From: Myxocyprinus asiaticus
Lineage: Eukaryota > Chordata > Actinopteri > Cypriniformes > Catostomidae
Length of the DNA stretch: 64,000 nucleotides
Direction: 5' to 3'
NCBI RefSeq assembly: GCF_019703515.2
Contig: NC_059348.1
Location: 27,456,656 to 27,520,655, forward strand
Both the position numbers and the translations under genes were made by a program. Numbering within the stretch: position 1 is the first letter of the stretch; the number at the start of each line of letters is the position of its first letter. Under the pieces are notes generated by a model, which saw only the letters and a list, made by a program, of their open reading frames with translations, ran no database searches and had not been told where the DNA came from. This document shows, in pieces, positions 1-11,050 of this stretch.

Positions 1-2299
1 TTTTATTAAAGGATCAAAATTAACTCTAACTAAATCACATACATTTGCTGGGAATAAAATGCCCAAATACTTAATGCCCAGTTTGGGCCATTGAAAGGTG
101 CCCGGTTGAAAAGCCGTTACTGGGCAGTACGCAGTCAGAGCTAAAGCTTTGGATTTAGACCAATTAACTCTGTATCCCGAAAATTTTGAAAAGGAATTGA
201 TAATTCTGTGGAGGCTAGACATAGATCTAGTGGGGTCGGAAACGAATAACAAAATATCATCTGCGTAAAGTAAAAGCTTATGCGCCACACCTCCCACCGT
301 CACCCCATCCTCCTTTCTTATCGCGGCTGCTAAAGGTTCCAGGGCAAAACAGAACAATAATGGGGAAAGAGGGCAACCTTGCCGATTGCCCCTATCCAGA
401 GTAATATAATCTGACATTAATCAATTTGTTTGTACCGCTGCTCCAGGGTGTCTATAAAGTAACTTAATTAATTAATCCATCCAATAAAAGTACTTCCGAA
501 CCCATATATTTCCAAAATCTTAAAAAGATAATCCCATTCTACCATATCAAATGCATTTTCAACATCAAATGAGATGACAGTGACCGGAGTCCGATCGTTC
601 GCCACTGACCACATGATATTGATGAAATGCCTAATGTTGTCAGAAGAGCTGTGGCCCCTAATAAACCCCACCTGATCTATATGTATAAGAGATGTCATAA
701 CTTAATCGGTTAGCCAGAATTTTTGCCAACATTTTTACATCTAGCTGGATCAGGGAAATTGGATGGTAACTCTTACACTCGCTTGGATCTTTGTCCTTTT
801 TATGAATCAGACTGATCCGGGCTTGTGTCATGGTTGGCAGAAGCTTTCCATTCTTTAATGATTCCATATAAACTTCTAACAAAAGTGGAGCCAGTTCTGT
901 AGCATAAGATTTAAAAAAATTCAACAGCAAAGCCATCTGGCCCCGGAGCCTTGCCAGTAGGCAAAGCCTTAATTACCTCGCCAAGCTCCTGCAAGGTTAT
1001 CTCAGAATCAAGAGAATTTTTTTGCTCAGTCGTCAGTTTAGGGAGTTCTAATGGTTCCTTAAAATTTCTAATATCTTCATCAGTAGACAAAGATGTGGAA
1101 CTATAAAGATCAAGATAGAATTCTTTAAAAACATTATTAATATCAATGGCTGAGGTAAATATTTCACCACCAGCAGATTTCACTGAGGGAACGGTAGAAA
1201 AAGACTCTCTCTGCTTTATATACAGTATGTAGCCAAAAGCTTCCCTGCTTTGTCCCCTGACTCAAAGTATGACTGTCTTGCCCTGAATAACCAAAACTCC
1301 ACTTTCCGCAACAAAATAGTATTATATCTGTATTTCAAATGGGTCAATTCTGCTCTGCCTCTGCACTTTTAATATTCCCTTCCAACTCCTTGAATTCTGG
1401 TGCTTTGTATTTTTTGGTGAATGAGGCATACCGTATGATCCGACCCCTAAAAACCACCTTAAGTGCCTCCCAAGCCACGCCCACAGAGGATATTGAGGAC
1501 CAGTTGGTTTCCATATAAACAATGATTTCAGTCTTTAACATTTGTTGGAAATCAGGATTTTGCAAAAAGGATACATTAAGGTGCGAACTATATGATTTCT
1601 TTTTCTCTGTATGTGGCAACACCTCTAAACTCACCAGGGCGTGATCTGAGACTAAGATATTTCCAATTGAGCAGTCAACAACAGATGAAATGAGGGACTT
1701 AGATATAAAAAAAAATCTATTCTAGAATAAATCTTATGGACTGATGAAAAAAATTTATAGTCCCTACCAGATGGGTTCAAAAGTCTCCAAATTATCTGTA
1801 AGACCAAGATTTTTACACATCCTGTGAAGCGTCAATGTTGCTCTAGGGGGCTTACACACTTTTGCTTCACTATGATCAAGGACTGAGTCCATCAAAAGAT
1901 TAAAGTCTCTTCCAGATATTATATCATGAGGGGTGCCAGCAGCTTGCAACATCCCTTCAAAATCTATAAAAAAGTCTTGATCATCAGCGTTAGGTGTGTA
2001 AATATTAGCCAAAATCAACCTTTGCCCCTGAATTTCTCCTAAAACAATAATGAGACATTTGAATTGTAGATATTTATTTATCAATATATTGACTCCCCTA
2101 CCCTACTTGAGCCAGCTCTAAAGAAAACATGTCCACCCCATATCTTCACAAATTTTTCAGCTTCCTGTGGGGAAAGATGCGTTTCTTGAAGAAACACTAT
2201 ATAATATTTTTTACACTTAAGAAAAGAAATAACCTTCCTTCTTTTTATGGGGTGCCCCTACCCATTCACATTCCATGTGGAGAGAGATAACCCACTCAT
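1..2299 (-). pseudogene. L1 ORF2 (endonuclease-reverse transcriptase), partial, broken
   Basis: The frames, read from about 2299 leftward, give an AP-type endonuclease domain (2299-1640, with fragments such as GEIQGQRLILANIYTPNADD). A linker follows, then the N-terminal half of a reverse transcriptase: TGKAPGPDGF near 1200-920, ARISLIHKKDKDP at 820-770, and DQVGFIRG with the FDVENAFD fingers motif at 670-540. The palm motif that follows can be traced to the left edge in a broken frame. Function in the family: nicking of target DNA and target-primed reverse transcription of the L1 RNA. At least four frame changes or stops are needed to read it through, so it is a pseudogene. Confidence 0.8.
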
Positions 2300-2474
2300 A
2301 TTAACATCTAACATATTGATATAATAGAAAAAATAAATTGTGTGTCAAAAACAAGATTATAAAGACCACATTCCCCATTAGAGCAACAATAAAACCCTGA
2401 ACTTCCCCCTGAACAAAACAAACAGAAAAAAGAAAAACGTGCAAATTAACTGCTTTACCACTTTAACCGCATTA

Positions 2475-2829
2475 ATTGCTACTCGCCTGGCGCAACACAA
2501 GATCTTTATTGGATGATCTCAGAAATTTGGCCAGAATTGATCGGGGCCTGTCTCCCCCAGCAGATCCGCGAGCCGGGACTCTGTGAGCTTGCTCGATTTC
2601 CAGTTTATGTCCTGTCAGGTCAAGCAGACTCGGGAAGAGCTCGTCAAGGAATTTCACCATATCTCTGCCCTCTTCATGTTCAGGAATTCCAACAATCCAT
2701 ATGTTATCCCTTTGGCTCATATTTTCGAAATATTCAAGTTTTTCCAAAATGTGTTCCAAGTCTGTTTTGGACGTAGGTGGATTAGCGGATAATTCCCTTT
2801 CCGATGACTCCAGATAATTGATCCGTTTC
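2475..2829 (-). pseudogene. L1 ORF1 RNA-binding protein, fragment
   Basis: An open stretch resembles the middle of L1 ORF1p: a coiled-coil end (RINYLESSERELSANPPTS), then the RNA-recognition segment with RDNIWIVGIPEHEEGRD and ELFPSLL, then AHRVPARGSAGGDRPRSILAKF. The matching part of copy B (17085-17459) reads NNIRIVGIPEHEEG. The N-terminus is missing because the element is truncated at about 2829, and the C-terminal domain is lost by an internal deletion near 2475. In active L1s this protein forms trimers that coat the element RNA. Here it is a relic. Confidence 0.75.
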
Positions 2830-2835
2830 GATTCC

Positions 2836-4400
2836 AAACAGGTCTACCTCTGCAAGACCAAATTGACTCCAAATCAGCTGGACCACCTGAGGGTGGAGTC
2901 TCCACTCTCCCCTGAGGGTAACCTGATGTGACAGTGCATCCGCTGCAGTGTTGAGGTTGCCCGGAATGTGAGTGGCTCGTAGCGACTTGAGGCGTTGCTG
3001 ACTCCAGAGCAGGAGACGGTGGGCGAGTTGTGACATACAATGGGAGCGTAGACCGCCTTGGTGGTTGATGTATGCTACTGATGCTGTGTTGTCCGACTGG
3101 CCCAACACGTGCTTGCCCTGGATCAATGGCCGAAACCTCCGCATGGCGAGCGGTACTGCCAACAACTCTAGGCAGTTGATGTGCCAACGCAGCCACGAGC
3201 CAGTCCAGGAGCTGGCGGCTGTGCGCCTGTTGCATATGGCGCCCCAGCCCGTCTTGGAGACGTCTGTTGTAACCACAACGTGCCTGGAGACCTGCTCTAG
3301 GGGAACCCCTGCCCGTAGAAATGCAAGGTCAGTCCAAGGGCTGAAGAGGTGGTGACAGATCGGCGTGATGGCCACACGATGTGTCCCGTGGCTCCATGCC
3401 CATCGCGGGACTCGAGTCTGAAGCCAGTGCTGGAGCGGTCTCATATGCATCAACCCGAGCAGTGTGGCCACCGCTGAGGATGCCATATGCCCCAGGAGCC
3501 TCTGAAAAAGTTTCAGTGGAACCGCTGTTCTCTGTCTGAATGCCTTCAGACAGTTCAGCATTGACTGTGCGCACTCGTTCGTGAGGCGTGCTGTCATCGA
3601 GACTGAGTCCAACTTCAGACCGAGAAAAGAGATGCTCTGAACCGGGAAGAACTTGCTCTTTTGCCAGTTGCCCTGAAGCCCCAGTCGGCTGAGGTGCCGG
3701 AGCACGAGGTCCCTGTGTGCGCACAGCAACTCTCGAGAGTGAGCTAGGATTAGCCAGTCGTCGGGATAGTTGAGGATGCAGACGCCCACTTCCCTTAGCG
3801 GGGCAAGGGCAGCCTCTGTGACCTTCGTGAAGATACAAGGGGACAGGGACAGGCCGAAGGGGAGGACCTTGTACTGGTACACCTGGCCTTCGAAGGCAAA
3901 CCGCAGGAAGGGTCTGTGTCGAGGTAAGACCGAGACGTGAAAGTATCCGTTTTTGCATCAGCATCTTGAACGGGAGTCTGTGCAAAGCCCGGTTCAGTAC
4001 TCACGGGTCCAGGATTGGTCACAACCCACTGCCTTTCTTCGGAATGATGAAGTAAGGGCTGTAGAACCCTTTCTTCATCTCGGCTGGAGGGACAGGCTCT
4101 ATCGCGCCCTTGCGCAGAAGGGTAGCGATCTCCGCACGCAAGGTAGTGGTGTTCTCGCCCTTCACCAAGGTGAAGCGGATGCCGCTGAACCTGGGCGGGC
4201 GCCTTGTGAACTGAATTGCGTAGCCGAGTCGGACGGTCCGGGTCAGCCACTGCAACAGGTTGGAAAGCGCGAGCCACGCATCCAAACTCCGGGTGAGGGG
4301 GACCAAGGGAATGATCACGTCGGACGTACCGGCGGGTGGGGCCTCGTGGCGGGGTGGAGCTCGAGGTGTCACGTCGAGGGGATTCGAGCCCCGTGGCCGT
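2836..4400 (-). pseudogene. DIRS-A reverse transcriptase-RNase H
   Basis: The RT fingers (LRKGAIEPVPP, then GFYSPYFIIPKKGSGL) are read near 4150-4020. The palm (YKVLPFGLSLSPCIFTKVTEA, with NYPDDWLILAHS in place of the usual YLDDW) follows at 3882-3720, then thumb and RNase H (VVTTDVSKTGWGA, HINCLELLAV, SDNTASVAYINHQGG, HIPGNLNTAADALS) down to 2840. In DIRS elements this protein copies the RNA into a circular DNA intermediate. The frame shifts between about 4019 and 3882, and Leu to Pro beside the two catalytic aspartates is expected to harm activity. It ends abruptly at the L1 junction. Confidence 0.85.
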
Positions 4401-4779
4401 GCTGAGTCCAGGGACATTGAAGCACTTACCTGGCTCCTGCTGCCCACCATAAGATTGGCTGAGGAGGGGGGAGGAGGAGTCTCATCCCCGTAGTCCACCG
4501 GACCCAATCCCATGTGGGCATGTTTGTGCCACAGCTGGATGCACAGGGGCAGGGGGACCGCCGCTGGGGTGCCATACCTGCAAAGATAGGACGGTGGATG
4601 GTGGTCATGACGACGGCTGTGCACACCAAACATGTGACCCAGGGAACAAAAAAACGCTCTTTTGTTGAATTTTTGGGTACCGCAGCCACTTGGACATGCG
4701 GCGAAATTAAATGAAAACGAAACAAAAGATTCTCCTCCCGGCCCTCCACTGGGGGATGGAGTGGTCTGCTCACCAGCTC

Positions 4780-6218
4780 CAGAGAAGCAGGTCTCCTTGC
4801 CCCTGGGTCGCCCGTCACAGGGGTGCTTCGAAGCTTTCCTTGGGTTCTTGGTGGCCGGCTGTGAGACGGGTGGCATCTGCTTCCTGCGCTGGGCTCCACG
4901 CCGGGGCCGTGCCATGGGGGCGGGCTGCGGTGGAGCCGGTGTTGTAGTTACAAGAGGACGCCCTTGGCGACGAGCAGATGGGGTGCGGGGTCTTGAGCCA
5001 CACCAGGGCAGGATGTTCTGTATGGCCTCCATCTGCTGCTTCACCACCAAGAACTGCTGGGCAAAGTCCTTGGCGGTGTCGCCGAATAGGCCAACCTGGA
5101 GGTGGGGGCGTCAAGGAACCGTGCCTTATCAGCCTCGCACATCTCAACCAAGTTGAGCCAAAGGTGGCACTCCTGAACCACCAGGGTGGACATCGCCTGC
5201 CCTTCGTTGCCTGGAGAGCGTGGTCGGTCACCGAGCACAGTTCCTGCATCAATCCCGGGTCAGAACTACCCTCGTGCAGTTCTTTTAGTGCCTTGGCTTG
5301 GTGTACTTGCAGGAGAGCCATGGCGTGCAGGGCGGAGGTGGCTTGTCCAATGGCACCGTAGGCTCTAGCCGTCAGGGACGACGTAAACCTACAGGCCCTG
5401 GACGGGAGTTTTGGGCACCCACGCCAGGTGGACACAAGTGCACCACGAGCGCCTTATCCACCTGGGGGATCACCGAATACCCCCTAGCCACTCCACCATC
5501 GAGGGTAAAGAGAGCGGGGAGCTGAAAGACCGTGAACGGGCAGTAAAAGGTGCCTCCCACGATCTTGTCAACTCCTCATGTACTTCCAGGAAGAAAGGAA
5601 CGGGGGTGGGGCATGGTCGTGGGCGGCGCCCTGAGCCCGGGAACCAATCGTCAAACTAACCAAACCAGCTGCCCGGGAAAGCATGTCTGTTATTTCCGCG
5701 TCGGCCTGGGACTGTGCGACCACTCCCGAAGTAGCAAGCCCAGTCAAAGCCTCTGCGTCCGACTGGACGAGCCTGCTCTCTGATGCTGCGCTCGATAACT
5801 CGTCTTCTTCCCGGGCTCCGAACGAGATGTCGAACTCACCCTGAGACGAGCTGGTGATCTCGTCCGAGCGCCTGACTAGAGCAAGCAAGTGTGCTGGGGA
5901 ATGGGAGGTCCGTGGGGGGATACCCGGCGGAGGTGGTCCCATTGAGGTCCCCAAATCGCCCCCAGTGCTAACCGGCACGGCCTCATACCCGTTGGTAGAA
6001 GGACCGAGGCGGGAAGCCGCTGGGGTGGCTTGCTTTCTTACGAATGCAAGCCGCGACCGCAACGTTGCCATGGTCATGTTCTCGCAGTGAGGACAAGACC
6101 CATCCACGAACGATGTCTCCGCGTGGGCAGTGCCCAGACACATAAGACAGCGATCGTGGCCGTCAGAAGCAGAGAGATATCGACCGCAACCAGGAATAAC
6201 ACACAGACGGAAAGGCAT
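4780..6218 (-). pseudogene. DIRS-A gag-like ORF, frameshifted
   Basis: The start at 6218 opens 216 codons: MPFRLCVIPGCGRYLSASDG, then HDRCLMCLGTAHAE and SCPHCENM, a Cys/His-rich N-terminus with probable metal-binding spacing. The second DIRS in the window (18927) has the equivalent CHVCHAVMHPRDGH, which supports homology. Further on, frames at 5435-5200 (GAIGQATSALHAMALLQVHQ), 5238-5090 (MSTLVVQECHLWLNLVEM) and 5050-4850 continue the protein in different frames, so at least two frameshifts exist. The role is presumed structural, by analogy with retroviral Gag. The GC-rich plus-strand frames in this interval are shadows. Confidence 0.75.
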
Positions 6219-6232
6219 CTTTAAAAAGACAT

Positions 6233-6632
6233 TCCGTGTGTGCTGCTCTTTTAGAAAGAAAATATACTCTGTTTTTTAGAATATACACTTTTAGTTGTTT
6301 CTGCCGAAGCGCCCAGGGGCGTTCTCTGCACTCCATGGGTGCAGAGGGGGAGAAGCTGCTGAAATGCAGCGTAGAATCCAGCAGATGAGGTGAATGAACT
6401 TCGCGGATGAATTCAGCTTCAATGAATAGAACCGCTCGGCTCCGAAGAGAAAACCTGAATGAGTGGTTGCATACCAGCTCCTTTTATACCCATATGTCCG
6501 GGGGAGTGGCATGCAAATTCCACTCGCCAATTCTCATTTGCCTTTTTTCAAAAAAGCAGAGGTGTTTGGGGCTCCCAAGTGTGACCCCTAGTGTCACTAC
6601 ATCGACACAACGTCGAGTGAGTGACAGATAGG
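6233..6632 (-). repeat. DIRS-A 5' terminal repeat
   Basis: Non-coding DNA upstream of the gag start, ending at the sharp boundary GTGACAGATAGGGAAC (about 6632), after which a minisatellite starts. In DIRS elements the terminal repeats are inverted and carry the promoter. The partner repeat is not in the window because the element is truncated at 2830. Confidence 0.65.
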
Positions 6633-6753
6633 GAACACATACACATTCACATGAAATGCTCACAAATACACACAAAATGCATGCACATACTCACAAAATG
6701 CTTGCACATACACACAAAAAGCTCACACATTCACTGCTTTTACCTCTCACATA
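6633..6753. repeat. Minisatellite, left remnant (ACACATTCAC-type)
   Basis: Degenerate units of the form CACATACTCACAAAATGCTTG lie here. The same array continues after the Tc1 insertion at 10332-10970. It was split by the Tc1, as shown by TA on both sides (6752-6753 and 10332-10333). Confidence 0.8.
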
Positions 6754-6949
6754 CACTGGCGGCCAAAAGTTTGGAATAATTTACAGATTTTGCTCTTATG
6801 GAAAGAAATTGGTACTTTTATTCAACTGATCACAATGTATAGTCAGGACATTAAAAACATGAAAAATTACTATTATTTTTTTAAAATAATTTGAAAATAC
6901 TTGAAAATAAATTTCAGAACTTCTTAAATTACTTCAAAGATTTCTCATC

Positions 6950-7560
6950 AAAAAAATCCATGTGCAGCAATGACAGCTTTGATCCTTGGCATTCCAGCTG
7001 TCAGTTTGTCCAGATACTCAGGTGACATTTCACCACACATTTCCTGTAACACTTGCCATAGATGTGGCTGTCTTGTCGAGCAATTCTCATGCACCTAACA
7101 GTCTAGCTGATCCCACAAAAGTTCAATGGGGTTAAGATCCATAATACTCTTTTCCAATTATCTGTTTTCCAATGTATGTTTCTTTGCCCACTCTAACCTT
7201 TTCTTTTTGTTTTTCTGTTTCACAAGTGGCTTTTTCTTTGCAATTCTTCCCATAAGGCCTGCACCCGAGTCTTCTCTTTACTATTGTACATGAAACTGGT
7301 GTTGAGAGGGTAGAATTCAGTGAAGCTGTCAGCTGAGGACAAGTGAGGCATCTATTTCTCAAACTAGAGACTGATGTACTTATCCTCTTGTTTAGTTGTA
7401 CATCTGGCCTTCCACAGCTCTTTCTGTCCTTGTTGGAGACAGTTGTCCTTTGTCTTTGAAGACTGTAGTGTACACCTTTTTTATTATTATTATTATTTAT
7501 TTTTTTTGGCAATTTCAAGCATTGTATAGTGTTCATTCCTCAAAACAATGATTGACTGAC
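6950..7560 (-). pseudogene. Tc1-A transposase, internally deleted
   Basis: The minus frame at 7536-7132 reads RISTSVSSLRNRCLTCPQLT and TLSTPVSCTIVKRRLGCRP (the helix-turn-helix region), then KVRVGKETYIGKQIIGKEYY, matching the run-up to the first catalytic aspartate of Tc1. Just downstream, 7130-6950 encodes the C-terminal end (LNPIELLWDQ-like, then a PEYLDKL-like segment) in another frame. The central DDE catalytic part is therefore gone, and the copy could only move if supplied with transposase from elsewhere. Confidence 0.75.
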
Positions 7561-7835
7561 GAGCGTCTAGACAAAGCTGTTTCTTTTTTGTAATTTTTTA
7601 CCAAATATTGACCTTAAGACATGCCAGTCTATTGCATACTGTGGCAACTCAAAAACAAACACAATGTTAAGCTTCATTTAACAAACCAAATATCTTTCAG
7701 CAGTGTTTGATATAATGTCAAGTGATTTTCTAGTACCAAATTATCAATTTAGCATGATTACTCAAGGATAAGGTGTTGGAGTGATGGCTGCTGGAAATGG
7801 GGCCTGTCTAGATTTGATCAATAATTACTTTTTTC

Positions 7836-8235
7836 GGGGCCTGGGTTGCTCAGCGAGTATTGACGCTGACTACTACCGAATCATGAGTTCGAATCCAGGG
7901 TGTGCTGAGTGAATCCAGCCAGGTCTCCTAAGCAACCAAATTGGCCCGGTTGCTAGGGAGGGTAGAGTCACATGGTAACCTCCTCGTGGTCGCGATTAGT
8001 GGTTCTCACTCTCAGTGGAGTGTGTGGTAAGTTGTGTGTGGATTGCGGAGTTTAGCATGACCCTCCACATGCGGAGTCTCCGCGGTGTCATGCACAGCGA
8101 GCCACGTGATAAGATTGACGTCTCAGAAGCGTAGGCAACTGAGATTCGTCCTCTACCACCTGGTTTGAGGTGAGTAACTGCGCCACCACAAGGACCTACT
8201 AAAGTAGTGGGAATTGGGCATTCCAACATTGGGAG
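7836..8235 (+). mobile_element. tRNA-derived SINE, copy A (3' tail at 10153-10176)
   Basis: The head GGGGCCTGGGTTGCTCAGCG contains a pol III A-box-like TGCTCAGCGAGTA, and a B-box-like GAGTTCGAATCC follows about 40 bases later. The body matches copy B at 20569-21026 (AGGTCTCCTAAGCAACCAAA, GCCACGTGATAAGAT). The 3' tail (GGAGAAAAGGGGATAC and A-run) sits at 10153-10176, after the solo LTR that split the element. It lies inside Tc1-A, with similar T-rich flanks (ACTTTTTTC and ATTTTTTC). Confidence 0.8.
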
Positions 8236-9016
8236 TGTAGGGCTTTACTGGTTGTTTAGATCAGTGTTACTATCAGAAATAATGAATAATTATAAATAAT
8301 TAATAATTATTTCTGTAGTTATTAATCAATATTTAAATTAATTAATTGGTTCTAACTCATTAAAACCTCATATGGGACTCCAGTAAATGTAGTGTGCTAC
8401 GTTTAGGAGCAAGTTTGGTTATTAGCAATAATTAATAATTATCAAAGATAATTACTAATTATTAAAATCAATAGAACATTGATGAGAATCAATGTTAGCT
8501 TTTTTTAATCCTTTAAATCAACAATTATCAAAGATAATCTTTAATTGTTAACATCGATGAAACATTAATTAAAATGAACACTAGCTTATTGATCATTCAA
8601 ATTCAATCAAAGATAATTATCAATTATCAAAAATCAACAGGATATTAATAAGGATTAACATTGACGGGGCACCACCCTGAAATCAGGGACTAATAACCAG
8701 ATAGTATAACAGTCTCAATATTAGATTGTTTTCTTAGGAAAATCGGCATCCGAAGAATATCGATTTTCTGAAAAAAAACAATGAATGAAGGTTTGAATCC
8801 GAGCACTGACATCCCGTCAGCATGACACAGGCGTATGCAAAACCAAAACAAAACACTTCTCTTTGTAATATAAACAAAGTTTATTTATGCAGTAATATCA
8901 ATTAATAATTAATACAATGCAGTCAATAAACTTCCGACTTACAACTACAAACTAAACAGTGATATGATTAGATATGGAAATAAAATAATCCTATAACACA
9001 TAAGGTGTGTGTGTGA

Positions 9017-9059
<43 letters not shown>

Positions 9060-10152
9060 ATTAGTAAGAGAGAGAGAGAGAGAGAGAGAGATGAGACGAT
9101 TAAGTGACAGCCCTAAAGCTGATTTCGCGACAGCGGGAGAGAAAGCAGCTGTGTTCATCACTCAGAGACACGGTTTTACGAGCGGGGCTCATAAAAGTCC
9201 TGCGTTATTTGACTCTTTAATGGATGAACTCAGTTTCTGTTTCACCCGCGATGGCGAAATTGCACAATCCAATTTGGTTGGACCACAATACAGCAAAACA
9301 AATTTGTATTAATTAATACCCTGAGTATTAATAATGAGCGGAAATGGCGGTCCGTAAACTGTACAAGCAAAAACCTTGAAACACAAGAATAACACGCTAT
9401 AATATTCTATCTCTGCCCAGACGTAACCTCTTACTTGATTCGCATGAGGACACAGGTAGAATGTGTTTTCCTCCGTCCTTTAACTCTGACCCGGTTCCTT
9501 GAGGCCGTGTGATGACGGGAGGCCGTTTCCTCGCTCTGTCGGCGGGCAGTACGGCTGTTGAATGTCAGCGGGCGGTACGGCTGTTGATTCTCGGCGGGCT
9601 GGCGGAGAACTCAGAAATGTCGACTTGATTGAAGATGGAAGAGAAATCTTTAATCTCTTCACTTCTGTAGGCAAACGGATGAAGATGCGAACTCGGCAGT
9701 CTCCTTCGGATCCGTTAGAGTGTTTGGTTGAACACAGAGTAATCTCAACTCGTCCAGCAAGATGGAGACTGTATGGCTACAGTTTCAAGTCGGACATTAC
9801 TTCCTTGTGCCACGAGGTTGCACCGGAGAGCAGCAAAAAAAACTACGTCTATATTCGGTGAACCAAGTCGCTGGAAGCGAATTCTGGACGCATTTCAGAA
9901 TTATTTCAACTCCTGATGATGTCATGTTTGAGGGACGTTCTGTTGTGTGCCTCATCCAATAGGAGTTGAGCGCTCGATCCTTTAGTGAGCAAGGCTTCAT
10001 GGATCTGTAGTCTGTTTTGGACTCCCTTTGTTTGATTTTGGCGCGATTTTTATCAGTAAAATTTACGACTTAGAAGGTGGGGGCTTGAGTTATGTTTTTA
10101 CGACTGTGTTAGGCCTGCCTTTGTCTTCTATCTGAATACATGAGGCCCAACA
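8236..10152 (-). mobile_element. Solo LTR-like element, copy A
   Basis: It starts TGTAGGGC and ends GCCCAACA, giving TG...CA termini with a short inverted repeat. It is flanked by the 4-bp duplication GGAG (8232-8235 and 10153-10156) and interrupts a SINE whose two halves fit together when it is removed. At 1917 bp with no recognisable gag or pol, it fits a solo LTR. The minus orientation is tentative and rests on an AATAAA on the minus strand around 8880-8890. It contains a 400-bp AT-rich section with tandem ATAATTA motifs (8270-8650) and TG/AG microsatellites. Open frames at 9007-9312 and 9562-9861 are not recognised. Confidence 0.7.
9016..9091. repeat. (TG)n and (AG)n microsatellite
   Basis: A run of about 20 TG dinucleotides is followed after a short spacer by about 12 AG units, inside LTR copy A. 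The related LTR copy B carries shorter versions at 15297-15312 and 15550-15571. Confidence 0.95.
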
Positions 10153-10331
10153 GGAGAAAAGGGGATACAAAAAAAATATATTTTTTCAAATAGTGATGGT
10201 ACTGTTTTTTACATCAGTTATGTCCTGACTAAACTTTGTGAACAGTTGAATGCCACTTTTGTAAATTAAAGTACCAATTTCCATCCGAACAGCAAAATCT
10301 TTACATTATTCCAAACTTTTGGCCGCCATTG

Positions 10332-10970
10332 TACACATAAAACACTTGCACATTCACAGCATTTACTTCTCACATACACATAAAACACTTGCACATTCAC
10401 TGCTTTTACCTCTCACATACACATAAAACACTCGCAAATTCACAACATTTACTTCTCACATACAAACACAAGTCTCGCACATTAAAATCTTTCACCTCTC
10501 ACACACACATAAAACTCTCGACATTCACAGCTTTCACCTCTCACACACACATAAAACTCTCGCACATTCACACATTTACCTCACATACACATACAACTCT
10601 CGCACATTCACAGCTTTCACCTCTCACATACACATACAACTCTCGCACATTCATAGCTTTCACCTCTCACATACACATACAACTCTTGCACATTCACAGC
10701 TTTCACCTCTCACATACACATACAACTCTCGCACACTCACAACATTTACCTCTCACATACACATACACCTCTTGCACATTCACGGCTTTCACCTCTCACA
10801 CACACATACAACTCTCGCACATTCACAACATTTACCTCTCACATACACATAAAACACTCGCACATTCACAACATTTACCTCACAAATACAAATCTCGCAC
10901 ATTCACAGCTTTCACCTCTCACGCATACATACAAGTCTCTCACACACACACACAGCGCCCATCTGCGAAT
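10332..10970. repeat. 43-bp minisatellite array
   Basis: Roughly 14 tandem units based on CACATTCACAGCTTTCACCT followed by CTCACATACACATACAACTC. The period is about 43 bp, with some shorter units and clear unit-to-unit variation. The array gives a 202-codon open frame (10389-10997) that is only a by-product of the repeat. A reverse-complement version lies at 22850-23400. Confidence 0.95.
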
Positions 10971-11050
10971 TATTCTTTTCAGCCGGTTCTTTTTTGAGGA
11001 ATCAGTCTAAATGATATGCAAATTCGACTAACGGGTCTTGAAAGATACAA
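10971..11050. repeat. Unique flank of the minisatellite, inverted copy at 22760-22850
   Basis: The block with TTCTTTTCAGCCGGTTCTTT and GGAATCAGTCTAAATGAT matches the reverse complement of 22765-22850 (TTCTTTTCAGCCAGTTCTTT, GGAATCAGTATAAACGAT). The two minisatellites therefore share flanking DNA and belong to one repeat family placed head-to-head. Confidence 0.75.

Larger units (their letters stand above)
1..2829 (-). mobile_element. L1-clade LINE, copy A, 5'-truncated
   Basis: Minus-strand L1 retrotransposon of the fish L1 clade. ORF1 remnants lie at 2829-2475, an ORF1-ORF2 spacer follows, and ORF2 runs from about 2299 off the left edge. Compared with the nearly complete copy at 30627-36158, about 0.6 kb (ORF1 C-terminus and most of the spacer) is missing near 2475. 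The 5' end stops inside ORF1 at about 2829, where DIRS sequence begins abruptly. This fits ordinary L1 5' truncation on insertion into the DIRS element; in that case the rest of the DIRS should lie beyond position 1. Frameshifts and stops make it inactive. Confidence 0.85.
2830..6632 (-). mobile_element. DIRS-type tyrosine-recombinase retrotransposon, copy A (3' part missing)
   Basis: Minus-strand DIRS element. The order from its 5' end is: terminal repeat (6632-6233), gag-like ORF with a Cys/His N-terminus (6218 to about 4780), then reverse transcriptase and RNase H (about 4400-2836). The DIRS frame ends in the conserved AEVDLF motif at about 2840 and changes at once into L1 ORF1 sequence. 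The tyrosine recombinase, internal complementary region and second terminal repeat are absent from the window. The outer end reads GTGACAGATAGGGAAC, which I recognise as typical of fish DIRS termini. Frame changes and a YLDD to YPDD change show decay. Confidence 0.85.
6754..10331 (-). mobile_element. Tc1-like DNA transposon, copy A, containing a SINE and a solo LTR
   Basis: The terminal inverted repeats are CACTGGCGGCCAAAAGTTTGG at 6754 and its near-perfect reverse complement ending CCGCCATTG at 10331, flanked by TA on both sides as expected for Tc1/mariner. Own sequence covers 6754-7835 and about 10177-10331. The 2.3 kb between is a SINE (from 7836) that was itself hit by an LTR element (8236-10152). 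The transposase on the minus strand is internally deleted. Confidence 0.9.

Noticed and set aside
4514..5783. Several long plus-strand open frames in GC-rich DNA
   Set aside because: They lie antisense to the DIRS-A gag/pol, which shows recognisable protein motifs; the plus frames are shadows.
7836..7920. Possible tRNA gene
   Set aside because: A- and B-box-like sequences exist but there is no clean cloverleaf, and the same head starts a repeated SINE (copy at 20569).
10332..10970. CRISPR-like array
   Set aside because: Units are contiguous and degenerate with no constant repeat alternating with unique spacers, and the DNA is from a vertebrate.
10389..10997. 202-codon open frame rich in SHTH motifs
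   Set aside because: It is a translation of the 43-bp minisatellite; period and composition explain the open frame.
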